Positions 43,938-52,852 of a DNA stretch of 64,000 nt are shown one piece after another; the stretch's first letter is position 1; the number at the start of each line of letters is the position of its first letter. Location: positions 62,001 to 126,000 of the forward strand of contig JADJLR010000001.1 in assembly GCA_016710015.1 (NCBI GenBank). The letters run 5' to 3'. Both the position numbers and the translations under genes were made by a program. The DNA is from Flavobacteriales bacterium (GTDB taxonomy: Bacteria; Bacteroidota; Bacteroidia; Flavobacteriales_F; PHOS-HE28). The notes beneath the pieces were generated by a model. The model made no database searches. It had not been told where the DNA came from and saw nothing but the letters and a program-made list of their open reading frames with translations.

Positions 43938-44918
43938 ATGCACTTCACCTCCCGTCTGCTTCTCTCCTGCTCTGCCGTCGCTCTTTCCCTCTGTGCGCGC
44001 CCACAGGCCATGGGCAACCTGATGTACGAAACCAACAGTCGCATCTTCTTCCAACAAGCCGAACAGCCGGTCAAGGCCAGCATACAAGGCAACATGCTCG
44101 TGTTGGAAGTGAATGCCATGATGAACATGCGCGCCGACAGCTACCTCGCGATCTTCAATGTCACACAACTTGGACAGTCGGCCGAAGAGGCGGACAGCAT
44201 GATGAACATGCGCATCAATGGCCTCGTGCAACGTGTGAAAGCGCAAGGCGTGAAGGAGAAGGACGTATTCACGGATATGCTCTCGTTCGTGCCGGTGTAC
44301 GAGATCGAGACGACACGGAAACTCTTCAGTAAGACCTATCAGGAAGTGCCTGCGGGATTCGAGATCCAGAAGAACATCCACATCCGTTTCACCGACGCAC
44401 GGATCCTCGATAAGCTCGTTACCGCCGCAGCGAAAGAGGAGATCTACGATCTGGTGAAAGTGGACTTCTTCGTCGGTAATCAAAGTGCGAGCTTCGACAC
44501 CCTGCGGATGTTCGCAACCAAACTGATGCAACAGAAACTGGCCAACTTCGAGAAGCTCGGATTGAAGGTGACAGAAAGCCACCGCACCGCCGCCGAAAAG
44601 AACGGTGCCTACTTCCCGCTGGACCGCTACACCGCCTATCAATCCCGCAGCCAGAGCAGCTTGAACAGCCGTCGCAAAGGCCAATTGGTGAACGACGTGA
44701 AGAAGAGCAACACCCTCTTCTACAACAAAGTACCGTACGGCAATTTCGACATCGTGTTGCACGCCGAGATCACCGAACCGCCGGTGCAGTACACGTACAA
44801 CCTTACCATGCAATGCCAACTTCCGGAAGCTTTTCCGAAGAAGGAGGTGAAGGAGATCATCAAGTACATGTGGATCACGGACAAGGGTGAGGTGAAGGAA
44901 CTGAAGGTGGGAAGTTGA
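43938..44918 (+). CDS. secreted SIMPL (DUF541) domain protein
   Basis: About 326 residues from ATG 43938 with a signal peptide (LLLSCSAVALSLCARPQA). The SIMPL/DUF541 layout is recognisable in the early strand block, the helix with NGLVQRVKAQGVKEKDV, the strands around YEIETTRKLFSKTYQEV, and the later IDLVKVDF-like block. Such periplasmic proteins are tied to envelope or oxidative stress defence in some species. No partner gene is adjacent. It converges with the next gene. Confidence 0.7.
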   Translation: MHFTSRLLLSCSAVALSLCARPQAMGNLMYETNSRIFFQQAEQPVKASIQGNMLVLEVNAMMNMRADSYLAIFNVTQLGQSAEEADSMMNMRINGLVQRVKAQGVKEKDVFTDMLSFVPVYEIETTRKLFSKTYQEVPAGFEIQKNIHIRFTDARILDKLVTAAAKEEIYDLVKVDFFVGNQSASFDTLRMFATKLMQQKLANFEKLGLKVTESHRTAAEKNGAYFPLDRYTAYQSRSQSSLNSRRKGQLVNDVKKSNTLFYNKVPYGNFDIVLHAEITEPPVQYTYNLTMQCQLPEAFPKKEVKEIIKYMWITDKGEVKELKVGS

Positions 44919-45000
44919 GTATTTCGATCCACGTTCATTTTCCTCAAAAGCTCGAGCAAGGAAAGAGATGCCGACGAATGCATCGCACTTGACCCTGGGC

Positions 45001-45588
45001 TCAAGAAACCGCGGCGGATCTGCGACGCTGGAAAATGAAGATGGCGTGGACCAACGAAAGCAATTGCATGGCGGACAAAGGATCACTGCTTTCGGAGACC
45101 AACTCGGGTTCGTAGCCGAAACGTTTCCAGTTGAACCGATGCTTGATGCGAGCGCGTTCCGAGCCGTCCTTGTCAGTGATGCTCCATTCCTCCTTGAACC
45201 AGGCGGTTCGTTCGACGCGTAACGCACCTCCGGGATCATTCATGGGAACCAACTCCATACCGCCCCGCCAGGGATAGCGCACCTCCAGCACTGGCAGGTC
45301 ATCGCGGAATGCCGAGATACTCCGGTGAAGCACCTTGGTCGGGCGCAACTGCACCAGACCTTCTGGAACGACCAATTCCGCATTGTTGCTCCACCACTTC
45401 GGGCGGACCAATGTACCGAGGCTTTGGCCACTCTCTTCCAATAAGGACCATGTTCGCGGGGCGGTGCATACGATTTGGCGCATGGTGTGAAATTGAGGGT
45501 CACGTGTGATCCGTACACGCTGTAACGTACGAACGGTCAGCACTTCGGAAGGCCGGTCCTGATCGGCGAAGTAACACTGTTTAGACAT
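45001..45588 (-). CDS. protein of unknown function
   Basis: The 195-residue protein has no signal peptide or membrane helix. It contains many Trp and Arg residues in strand-like blocks (RTWSLLEESGQSLGTLVRP, EEWSITDKDGSERARIKHRF) and a hydrophobic C-terminal helix. The strands with a single late helix recall tubby/LURP-one/scramblase-like folds, but this is only an impression. It appears to be monocistronic. Confidence 0.55.
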   Translation of the reverse strand: MSKQCYFADQDRPSEVLTVRTLQRVRITRDPQFHTMRQIVCTAPRTWSLLEESGQSLGTLVRPKWWSNNAELVVPEGLVQLRPTKVLHRSISAFRDDLPVLEVRYPWRGGMELVPMNDPGGALRVERTAWFKEEWSITDKDGSERARIKHRFNWKRFGYEPELVSESSDPLSAMQLLSLVHAIFIFQRRRSAAVS

Positions 45589-45752
45589 TCAAAACCAACC
45601 AGTCTGCTTGCTCTTTTCCTCCATTACTTCATCGAACTGCTTGTTCCGTAAGCACCCCTACGCAACGAGCAGTTCTTTTCGTCTTGAAGAAAAAGCGCAG
45701 CGCATCTTTGGCCGCTATTGAACGTCTAAACAGTATAAGGGCGATGGATCGA

Positions 45753-48700
45753 CTAACGAACCGTGGGTTCCAACTTCACAGGGAGCATGCGCACAGGACG
45801 TACACGGGCCGCGACCGCATCGTGAACCACCTCTTGGATCTTCGTACGGATGCCCATACTGGCGAGTTTATTGGTGGTCGCGTTCGGGTACACTCGATTG
45901 CTGAGGAACACGTATACCACATGCTGATCGGGATCCACCCAAGCCATGGTGCCTGTGAATCCGGTATGGCCGAAACTGGCGTAGCTCACGCATTCGCACG
46001 TGGGTCCGCCCTTCCCGTGTACGGGTTTGTCCCAGCCCAATCCACGGCGATTCCCTGTTCCATTGGGAGCGCAGAACTGGCATTTGGTGAACTCCTTCAC
46101 CACTTCTTCGCTCAAGTAGCGTTCCCCACCATACGTTCCACCGTTGGCCAGCATCTGCATGACCATCGCAAGGTCATTCGCGTTGCTGAAAAGGCCTGCA
46201 TGACCAGCAACACCGCCCTTCATCGCCGCACCGGGGTCATGCACATCGCCCTGTATCTGCCGACCTCGGAAGGCCATGTCCAACTCGGTCGGCGCGATCC
46301 GATCCATTGGAAACCGTTCCCACGGTTTGTAACCCATGGTGCTTGCGCCCAACGGCAGATAGAAGTGGGTATTCACGAAACGGTCCATCGGCATGCCTGA
46401 AAGGCGCTCCACGATCTCTTGGAGGATGTAATAGCCCATGTCGCTATAGACGTAATCGCCTTTCTTACCCAATGGCGTTTCCAACACCCAAGTGAGCATG
46501 CTGTCCTGATATGCTTGTGGGATGTACAACCCCTGGGCCACACGCACATTGTGCGATTCCGTGGCCGAATCGGAGACCAACTCCGGACGCAGTTTGCCGT
46601 TCTTCTGCAACTTGGTGTAGAAGGGAACGAAGGCACGCAGACCGGCTTGATGGGTCAGGATATCACGCAACTGCATCTTGCCGTGCGTCGGGTATTCATT
46701 CGCCACCTCGGGCAGGTATTGGCCCACCTGCTTGTCCATGTCAACTCGGCCCTCATCCACCAACTTCATCAAGGCAAGGGTCGTACTCGCCACTTTGGTG
46801 ATCGAGGCCAGATCGTAGATATCATCCGGACGGACCCGTCTCTTCTTCTCGTAGGTGGAATAGCCGTACGCCTTGTTCATGACCACTTGCCCATCCACCG
46901 CCACCAGGATCTCGCAACCTGGATAGGCTTGGGCATCCATACCACTCGCCACGATCGCATCGATGCCTTTCAGGTCTTCGCTGCTGATGCCGATCGCTTC
47001 GGGCAAGGTGTAGCCGAACCGACCAACGGGCCGCAGATCTCGCCCATCACCACTTCGGTAGAAGGAAGAGGCGGTGATCGGCAATCGCGCCGTGGTACCT
47101 ATGGCACCGAAAATGGCCTGAGCCATCAGGTCCTGTGTTTCGTCCGTCTCTTCGTAGCCGACCATCACGGATGCCAAATGGTGTGCACCGTAGGCATTCA
47201 CCAACCGGTATGGACTCGCGAACAACGCGAAGATCGTTGGCTTGCGCGCAGCGATCTCCCGCACGATGTCCATGGCGCTTTCGGGGATACCGAAGTCCTG
47301 GTTCACGCGCCACGTCGTGTTGTGGATGGAAACGATCACCCGATCGTAGTCTTCCAACTGCCGGAAAATGGCCTCGAGTTCATCGCGCTTCAGGCTCTTT
47401 TCGCAGCGCAACAACTTGACCGGGGCATAGCGCTGCAAACTGGTCTGGAACGCATTGCCGATGGAATCGCCGATCACGAGTGATGCGATCTTCAGGCCAT
47501 CCAACTTTCCAACCGGGATCGCTTTGTGGTGGTCATTCAGCGCGGTGATCGCGTGGGCGTAAAGATCGCGGCGGAGCAATTGACCGTGCGTGCTGTTCAG
47601 GTCCGCGTACAGGTTCTCCAGCTTCACGGGCTTCAAGTCATTCAGATGTGCCCATTCTTTTGCCCGCAGCACCTTCAAGCATTTGTGATCGATCAGCGCA
47701 CGGTCCACTTCCTTGTTCTCCACTGCCGCCTTGATGCGCTCGATCGCCTTGATCGGGTCCTGCGGAAAGAGCATCACATCGTTACCCGCCAGCAACGCAC
47801 GCAATTCGATCTCGCCTGGCTTATCTGCATTGGCGACCCCTTTCATGTTGAGCGCATCCGTGAAGACAAGTCCTTTGAAGCCGAGTTCGCGTTCCAGGAT
47901 CCCACTAACAATGGGTTCGCTCAGCGTGCTCGGTAAGCCCTTGGTACTGTCCAGCGCAGGCACTTCCAAGTGACCTACCATCATGGCGCTCAACCCTTCG
48001 TCCACCAAGCGCCCGAAAGGATACAACTCCAACGAGTCCAAGCGTGTCCGACTATGCGCGATCAGCGGAAGACCGAGGTGTGAATCGGTATCCGTATCGC
48101 CGTGACCGGGGAAGTGTTTCGCCGTAGCGATCACACCGCCTCGTTGGAGGCCGCGCATGTAGGCGATGCCTTTTCGTGCCACCAATTCGCGGTCTTCGCC
48201 GAAGCTGCGGTCGTTGATCACCGGATTGGATGGATTGTTGTTCACATCAACCACCGGACTGAAACTTACTTGTACACCGAGCCGCTGCATTTCACGGGCG
48301 ATCTCCATGCCCATCGCCTCGATCAACGTATCGCTGTACAAAGCACCCAAGGTCATTTGTCGTGGAAAGCGAATGGTGCTGTCCAAACGCATGGCCAAGC
48401 CCCACTCCAGATCCATCCCGATCAGTAAAGGCGTGGTCGCAGCGGCTTGGTACCGGTTGGTGAGTTTCGCCTGCCGATGTGGACCGCCTTTGAAGAAGAT
48501 CAGACCTCCGATGCGATGATCCCGGACCATGTCCTCGATCCCCTTTTCATGCTTCGCATCCTTGTTGCTGTACACCGCCACCATCATCAACTGCGCGATG
48601 CGTTGATCCAGTGAAAGCGAGCTGAACACGGAATCGGCCCACGGAGTAGCACCGTCCAAGAAAGGCGGTGCCTGGCGGTATTGCTTCACGCCCGGCTGTG

Positions 48701-48761
48701 CTGTGCCCAACGAAAGCACCGTACCAACGAGCACTGCGATGAATAGGATCTTACGCTTCAT
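45753..48761 (-). CDS. GH3 glycosidase - serine hydrolase (beta-lactamase family) fusion
   Basis: The 1002-residue secreted protein joins two enzymes. Residues about 40-370 are a GH3 N-terminal domain of the NagZ type with KHFPGHGDTDTDSH (the His-Asp acid/base pair) and the Asp nucleophile region FTDALNMKG. A GH3 C-terminal domain follows (about 400-570). Residues about 600-980 are a class C beta-lactamase/DD-peptidase-like domain with S653xxK656 in SITK, YSD in place of YxN and an HTGFTG box. The pairing suggests peptidoglycan turnover in the periplasm: removal of GlcNAc and cleavage of an ester or peptide. The signal peptide is at the N terminus. Confidence 0.9.
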   Translation of the reverse strand: MKRKILFIAVLVGTVLSLGTAQPGVKQYRQAPPFLDGATPWADSVFSSLSLDQRIAQLMMVAVYSNKDAKHEKGIEDMVRDHRIGGLIFFKGGPHRQAKLTNRYQAAATTPLLIGMDLEWGLAMRLDSTIRFPRQMTLGALYSDTLIEAMGMEIAREMQRLGVQVSFSPVVDVNNNPSNPVINDRSFGEDRELVARKGIAYMRGLQRGGVIATAKHFPGHGDTDTDSHLGLPLIAHSRTRLDSLELYPFGRLVDEGLSAMMVGHLEVPALDSTKGLPSTLSEPIVSGILERELGFKGLVFTDALNMKGVANADKPGEIELRALLAGNDVMLFPQDPIKAIERIKAAVENKEVDRALIDHKCLKVLRAKEWAHLNDLKPVKLENLYADLNSTHGQLLRRDLYAHAITALNDHHKAIPVGKLDGLKIASLVIGDSIGNAFQTSLQRYAPVKLLRCEKSLKRDELEAIFRQLEDYDRVIVSIHNTTWRVNQDFGIPESAMDIVREIAARKPTIFALFASPYRLVNAYGAHHLASVMVGYEETDETQDLMAQAIFGAIGTTARLPITASSFYRSGDGRDLRPVGRFGYTLPEAIGISSEDLKGIDAIVASGMDAQAYPGCEILVAVDGQVVMNKAYGYSTYEKKRRVRPDDIYDLASITKVASTTLALMKLVDEGRVDMDKQVGQYLPEVANEYPTHGKMQLRDILTHQAGLRAFVPFYTKLQKNGKLRPELVSDSATESHNVRVAQGLYIPQAYQDSMLTWVLETPLGKKGDYVYSDMGYYILQEIVERLSGMPMDRFVNTHFYLPLGASTMGYKPWERFPMDRIAPTELDMAFRGRQIQGDVHDPGAAMKGGVAGHAGLFSNANDLAMVMQMLANGGTYGGERYLSEEVVKEFTKCQFCAPNGTGNRRGLGWDKPVHGKGGPTCECVSYASFGHTGFTGTMAWVDPDQHVVYVFLSNRVYPNATTNKLASMGIRTKIQEVVHDAVAARVRPVRMLPVKLEPTVR

Positions 48762-48772
48762 ACTTGATGCTG

Positions 48773-48780
48773 CGAAGCTA
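48773..48780 (-). promoter_or_regulatory. candidate -7 box of the GH3-hydrolase gene
   Basis: TAGCTTCG (minus strand) fits TAnnTTTG at 7 of 8 positions, 11 bases before the ATG at 48761. Confidence 0.4.
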
Positions 48781-48923
48781 TCGGCGTGCCAAAGGCGCTT
48801 TGGGCGCTACGGGTGGATGTTGTGAACAGCGGGAATAGTGATAGCCCACACCAAAGCAACGTTGAAAGGAATCCGATCCTGATACGGGATCCGCATTCGA
48901 CCCGCGCGGACTGCTCCTCTCCT

Positions 48924-49415
48924 TCACTTCAGCCCCAGACCGAACACCATGCGGGAGAAACCGCGTTCATCCGGTTGATCGCGATCCGCCATGCGCGCAA
49001 AGCCGAGCCGTTGATACAGCCGCTGTGCGGCCACCATGGTCGGTTGTGTCCACAAGACCAGAGCATTCGCCCCTGCCCCACGACTGCGGTCTATGCAGGC
49101 CTGGATCAGAGCTTGTCCAACACCTTGTCCGCGTGCAACATCGGTCACGGCCAGTAGACGGAATTCCCGTTCGTTCGAACCCGCCAGTTGCCGCATCGTG
49201 CTTTCGGGGTGCAGCAGTAGAGTGAAGCCAAGTACGGTTCCATGCTCTTCTACTGCGACCAGCCCAACGCCTTCGGGTTCCAAGACAGCCCGGTGCAAGG
49301 TGAGATCCGCCCATGAAACCTTGGAATAGCCCTGACCGACGTACACCGAGCGCAGCAGTTCCACAATCTGTTGCCATTCAGCTTCAGAAACTGCTTCGCG
49401 AATGGTGAAAGACAT
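48924..49415 (-). CDS. GNAT family N-acetyltransferase
   Basis: About 163 residues from ATG 49415. The acetyl-CoA loop lies in LLAVTDVARGQGVGQALIQ, followed by the C-terminal WTQPTMVAAQRLYQRLGF, both typical of GNAT enzymes. The long open frame upstream to 49694 has an Arg/Cys-rich leader with no homology and overlaps the M23 peptidase, so it is rejected. The substrate is unknown. It is 38 bases downstream of the M23 peptidase gene. Confidence 0.85.
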   Translation of the reverse strand: MSFTIREAVSEAEWQQIVELLRSVYVGQGYSKVSWADLTLHRAVLEPEGVGLVAVEEHGTVLGFTLLLHPESTMRQLAGSNEREFRLLAVTDVARGQGVGQALIQACIDRSRGAGANALVLWTQPTMVAAQRLYQRLGFARMADRDQPDERGFSRMVFGLGLK

Positions 49416-49453
49416 GGACAACAAGGTTGAGCAGGGACCGATCGAAGGACAGC

Positions 49454-50605
49454 CTATCGCTCGATCTCTGCGAACTGCACCGCCACATCCTGCGGCAGGA
49501 CCATTAACCTTTGCCCCACACGCAAACGGGAGCGTTGCGAAAGGCCGTTGAGGTAGCAGATCGCATCCAAGGGCACCTCGTACGCGGCCGCGATCGCAGT
49601 GAGGTGCTCCCCTTTCGTGACCGTGTGGAACTTGGTCCCTTTCGGGTAAGCCAAGTAGCTGGATCGGCTCCTCTTCAGCACAAGTGACTCGCACAGGAGA
49701 TTTCCGGTCTGTAGGTCGATCATGTGGCCGGGATCGATCGGCACGCCGCGATAACGGGCTTCGAAATGCAAGTGACTGCCGCTACTATGCCCGCTGCTGC
49801 CACCCAGTCCAACGAGTTGCCCGGCATCCACCTCTTCACCCACCGTCACTTTGATGCGGTGCAAGTGCGCGTAGAACGTCTCCAGACCATTGAAGTGGCG
49901 CACCACCACCAATCTTCCATAGCCGCCATAAGTAGCAGCGAATCGGACCACGCCCGGAAAAGCGGTGGATACGGTATCCCATACTTCCAAGTCCAGATCC
50001 ACGCCGTTGTGGTTGCGTCCTTCACGCCAGCCGAAACCACTGGTCAGGATCGGTGGAACGGGAACGTGGTATCCACAATCCACTGCGGGATCCACCAAGC
50101 GCAACTGCACCAAGGTGTCCCCATCGAAGGTCAACGCGTGGTAGACATTCGGGCTCGTGCAATCCCATGCACCATAGATCGGACTATCCTTCACATGCGG
50201 GTCGGTGTCCCACGCGATCATGGTGCTGCGGTCCACGTCATACTGACTTGGCAACTGGTCCACATAGAGATTGATCTCGTTCACCAACGCGTATGGAACC
50301 GTGTCCAGATCGAAGAGCGAATCGATCAAGGCGACCATCTGTTCCTCATCCATGGTGCGGATGCGCTGGAACAACCGAAGGTCACGGATCAACTCCGCCG
50401 GAGCGGGATCCAACGTACACAAGGAATCCAACAGCACAACAAGCCGTTCATCCGTGATGGCCTCTTCCTCCTCCAACAACTTCTGATCGCCGTAGGTGAC
50501 CAATGCTTCCACATAGTCCTGTGCCAGACTGCGCACGCCAATGGCAGTAAGCGCGAACAAGGCTAGAATGAGGCCACGTATGGATATGGAGTGCAACTGC
50601 TGCAC
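49454..50605 (-). CDS. M23 metallopeptidase with LysM domain
   Basis: The 383-residue secreted protein has an M23 peptidoglycan endopeptidase domain (about 190-295). Zinc ligands lie in GRNHNGVDLDL and in SGHSSGSHLHFEARY, with TFYAHLHRI between them. A C-terminal LysM domain (about 325-372, FHTVTKGEHLTAIAAAYEVP) binds the wall. The N-terminal part is helical and unassigned. It is expected to cut cross-links in peptidoglycan, a role that fits the nearby GH3-serine hydrolase fusion. Confidence 0.9.
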   Translation of the reverse strand: MQQLHSISIRGLILALFALTAIGVRSLAQDYVEALVTYGDQKLLEEEEAITDERLVVLLDSLCTLDPAPAELIRDLRLFQRIRTMDEEQMVALIDSLFDLDTVPYALVNEINLYVDQLPSQYDVDRSTMIAWDTDPHVKDSPIYGAWDCTSPNVYHALTFDGDTLVQLRLVDPAVDCGYHVPVPPILTSGFGWREGRNHNGVDLDLEVWDTVSTAFPGVVRFAATYGGYGRLVVVRHFNGLETFYAHLHRIKVTVGEEVDAGQLVGLGGSSGHSSGSHLHFEARYRGVPIDPGHMIDLQTGNLLCESLVLKRSRSSYLAYPKGTKFHTVTKGEHLTAIAAAYEVPLDAICYLNGLSQRSRLRVGQRLMVLPQDVAVQFAEIER

Positions 50606-50725
50606 GGTCGGTTTCTACGGAAAAAGAGGCGTGAAGGTACATTTCCGGTGTTGTATTTGACCGAACCATCTCCGATGGACCTTGGTCCAAAGGATGCATG
50701 GATCTCGGATCCACCCGGCATGGGC

Positions 50726-50733
50726 TACTTTTG
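50726..50733 (+). promoter_or_regulatory. candidate -7 box of the mutL operon
   Basis: TACTTTTG is an exact match to TAnnTTTG. It ends 9 bases before ATG 50743 and 33 bases before ATG 50767. Confidence 0.45.
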
Positions 50734-50766
50734 TGGTCGTCCATGCAAGCACCGAAACTCCCGGCC

Positions 50767-51036
50767 ATGTTCAGTGTATTCCGCCAACGCGGAGCGCGGG
50801 GCTTCGACTTCCCTACGCGGTATTACGATGCCGAGAAAGAGGAGCGGGAAAAGCGCCACAAGGCGGTGCTTGAAGGTGACAGGGCGACTCGGGATCTGTT
50901 CCGAGAGCGCCTGCATCATTCCTGGCATCGCGAGCGTAGCAGCGGTGCACACCTTCAACGGCTGGTCATCATCATCGGTCTGGTAACGGCCATTCTCTTC
51001 TTCATCATCAAGGCCTTCGGGCTGGTGCAATTCTGA
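50767..51036 (+). CDS. small membrane protein upstream of mutL
   Basis: The 89-residue protein begins MFSVFRQRGARGFDFPTRYY. A charged middle (DAEKEEREKRHKA) is followed by one C-terminal transmembrane helix (LVIIIGLVTAILFFIIKAFG). A similar small protein precedes mutL in other Flavobacteriales, to my knowledge, but no function is known. ATG 50743 is an alternative start giving 8 more residues. The stop is 1 base before the mutL start, so the genes are coupled. Confidence 0.75.
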   Translation: MFSVFRQRGARGFDFPTRYYDAEKEEREKRHKAVLEGDRATRDLFRERLHHSWHRERSSGAHLQRLVIIIGLVTAILFFIIKAFGLVQF

Positions 51037-51037
51037 C

Positions 51038-52840
51038 ATGGCCGATCTGATCCGGCTATTGCCTGACCATGTCGCGAACCAAATCGCGGCCGGTGAGGTA
51101 GTACAGCGGCCCGCCAGTGTAGTGAAGGAGTTGTTGGAGAACAGCGTGGACAGCGGTGCCACTCGGATCATCGTGGTAGTGAAGGATGCAGGACGTACTC
51201 TGGTGCAAGTGACCGACGATGGCCGGGGAATGAGTCCGGCCGATGCACGTGCCAGTTTCGAGCGACACGCCACCAGCAAGATCCGTGAAGCGGACGACTT
51301 GAGTTCCCTGCGCACCATGGGGTTCCGAGGCGAAGCCCTCGCCAGCATCGCAGCGATCGCACAGGTGGAGTTGCGCACCCGTGAACACGATGAAGAACTG
51401 GGAACCCGCGTATTGATCGAAGGAAGCAAAGTGCGGATCCAAGAGCCCATGGCCGGTGCCGTAGGGACCACGATCGCCGTGCGCAGCCTCTTCTACAACG
51501 TTCCGGCCCGCCGCCAATTCCTGAAAAGCGACGGCGTGGAGTTGAAGCATGTGTTGGAGGAATTCCACCGCGTGGCCTTGGCGCATCCGGAGATCGCATT
51601 CCAATTCGTTCACAACGATCAAGAGGAATTCCACCTACCGACCGGCTCAGAGCGGCAACGGATCGTGCATTTGTTCGGCCGCAAATACGACGAGCGTTTG
51701 GTGCCCGTCGAAGAAAGCACCGAATTCCTTCAGGTCGGTGGTTTCGTAGGCAAGCCTGAATTCGCAAAACGCTCACGGGGCGAGCAGTACTTCTTCGTTA
51801 ACCACCGCTACATCCGCAGTAATTACCTAGACCATGCAGTGCGCAAGGCGTACGACGAATTGGTTTCGCGCGAGAACTACCCCTCGTGGTTCCTGTTCTT
51901 GGAGTTGGATCCGGCGCAGATCGACATCAACATCCATCCTACCAAGACGGAGATCAAATTCCGCGACGACCGGACGATCTACGCCATCGTGCATGCTGCG
52001 GTGCGGCGGGCATTGGGACGATTCAACATTGTACCGAGCTTGGATTTCGAACCCGAACCGGCCATCCTCACTACTTACGACGGATCGCGCACCGAAGCCG
52101 CACCACTCGCTGTTCCGACATGGCGACCACAGGATCTAGGGGCCTTCAACGCACCACCACGCAAGAGTGCCGAAGGCTGGCAGCAGTTGTTCGATGTGAA
52201 CACGCCCACCTCTGCACCCGAGGTGGATCTCGCACCACGCATCATGCCCTCGCGAGAGAACGAAGGCATGCCGGGGGAACGACCGGTCTTCCAATTGCAT
52301 GGCACTTACATCTTGGCCCAACTGCGCAGTGGCTTCATGGTGGTGGATCAGCAGCGGGCGCATGAGCGGATCCTGTATGAGCGCAACCTCAAGTTGCTGG
52401 AAAAGGGTGCAGGTCTCAGCCAAACAGAACTTTTCCCACGTCATGTGGAATTGAGCACCACGGATCTGGCCTTGATGGAAGATGTCCTGCCCGAGTTGCG
52501 GAGCCTCGGCTTCGATCTGGAACTCTTCGGTGGCCGCACCGTGCAAGTGAATGGCATGCCTGCGGAAGCTGCGGAAGAAGACCCTACACGACTGCTGGAA
52601 GAATTGCTGGAGCAGTTGAAGAATGAACGTGGCACCTTGCGGAACGAACGTCATCACGTGCTTGCACGAAGCATGGCGCGCAGCACGGCGATCCGACCCG
52701 GACGGGTATTGACCACTACGGAGATGCATGACCTGATCGACCGGTTGTTCGCGTGTGAAATGCCTTACCATACGCCGGCAGGAAAACCCACGTTGATCAC
52801 ATACGGGTTGGACGAATTGAACGAACGTTTCGAACGCTAG
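51038..52840 (+). CDS. mutL: DNA mismatch repair protein MutL
   Basis: The 600-residue protein has the MutL GHKL ATPase domain (LPDHVANQIAAGEVVQRPAS, the KELLENSVDSGA Glu/Asn block, DDGRGM and GFRGEAL). A transducer domain and a C-terminal dimerisation domain follow. In the C-terminal part the nuclease motif DQHAxxE reads DQQRAHERILYE, and the CPHGRP zinc motif reads TPAGKPT, so the endonuclease site seen in many MutH-less bacteria looks altered or absent. It is co-transcribed with the small membrane protein upstream. Confidence 0.95.
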   Translation: MADLIRLLPDHVANQIAAGEVVQRPASVVKELLENSVDSGATRIIVVVKDAGRTLVQVTDDGRGMSPADARASFERHATSKIREADDLSSLRTMGFRGEALASIAAIAQVELRTREHDEELGTRVLIEGSKVRIQEPMAGAVGTTIAVRSLFYNVPARRQFLKSDGVELKHVLEEFHRVALAHPEIAFQFVHNDQEEFHLPTGSERQRIVHLFGRKYDERLVPVEESTEFLQVGGFVGKPEFAKRSRGEQYFFVNHRYIRSNYLDHAVRKAYDELVSRENYPSWFLFLELDPAQIDINIHPTKTEIKFRDDRTIYAIVHAAVRRALGRFNIVPSLDFEPEPAILTTYDGSRTEAAPLAVPTWRPQDLGAFNAPPRKSAEGWQQLFDVNTPTSAPEVDLAPRIMPSRENEGMPGERPVFQLHGTYILAQLRSGFMVVDQQRAHERILYERNLKLLEKGAGLSQTELFPRHVELSTTDLALMEDVLPELRSLGFDLELFGGRTVQVNGMPAEAAEEDPTRLLEELLEQLKNERGTLRNERHHVLARSMARSTAIRPGRVLTTTEMHDLIDRLFACEMPYHTPAGKPTLITYGLDELNERFER

Positions 52841-52852
52841 CCCGCGCCGAGT

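Noticed and set aside
48924..49694. 256-codon reading of the GNAT gene
   Set aside because: The first 93 residues are Arg/Cys-rich, overlap the M23 peptidase gene antisense-like frame on the same strand and do not belong to a GNAT fold.
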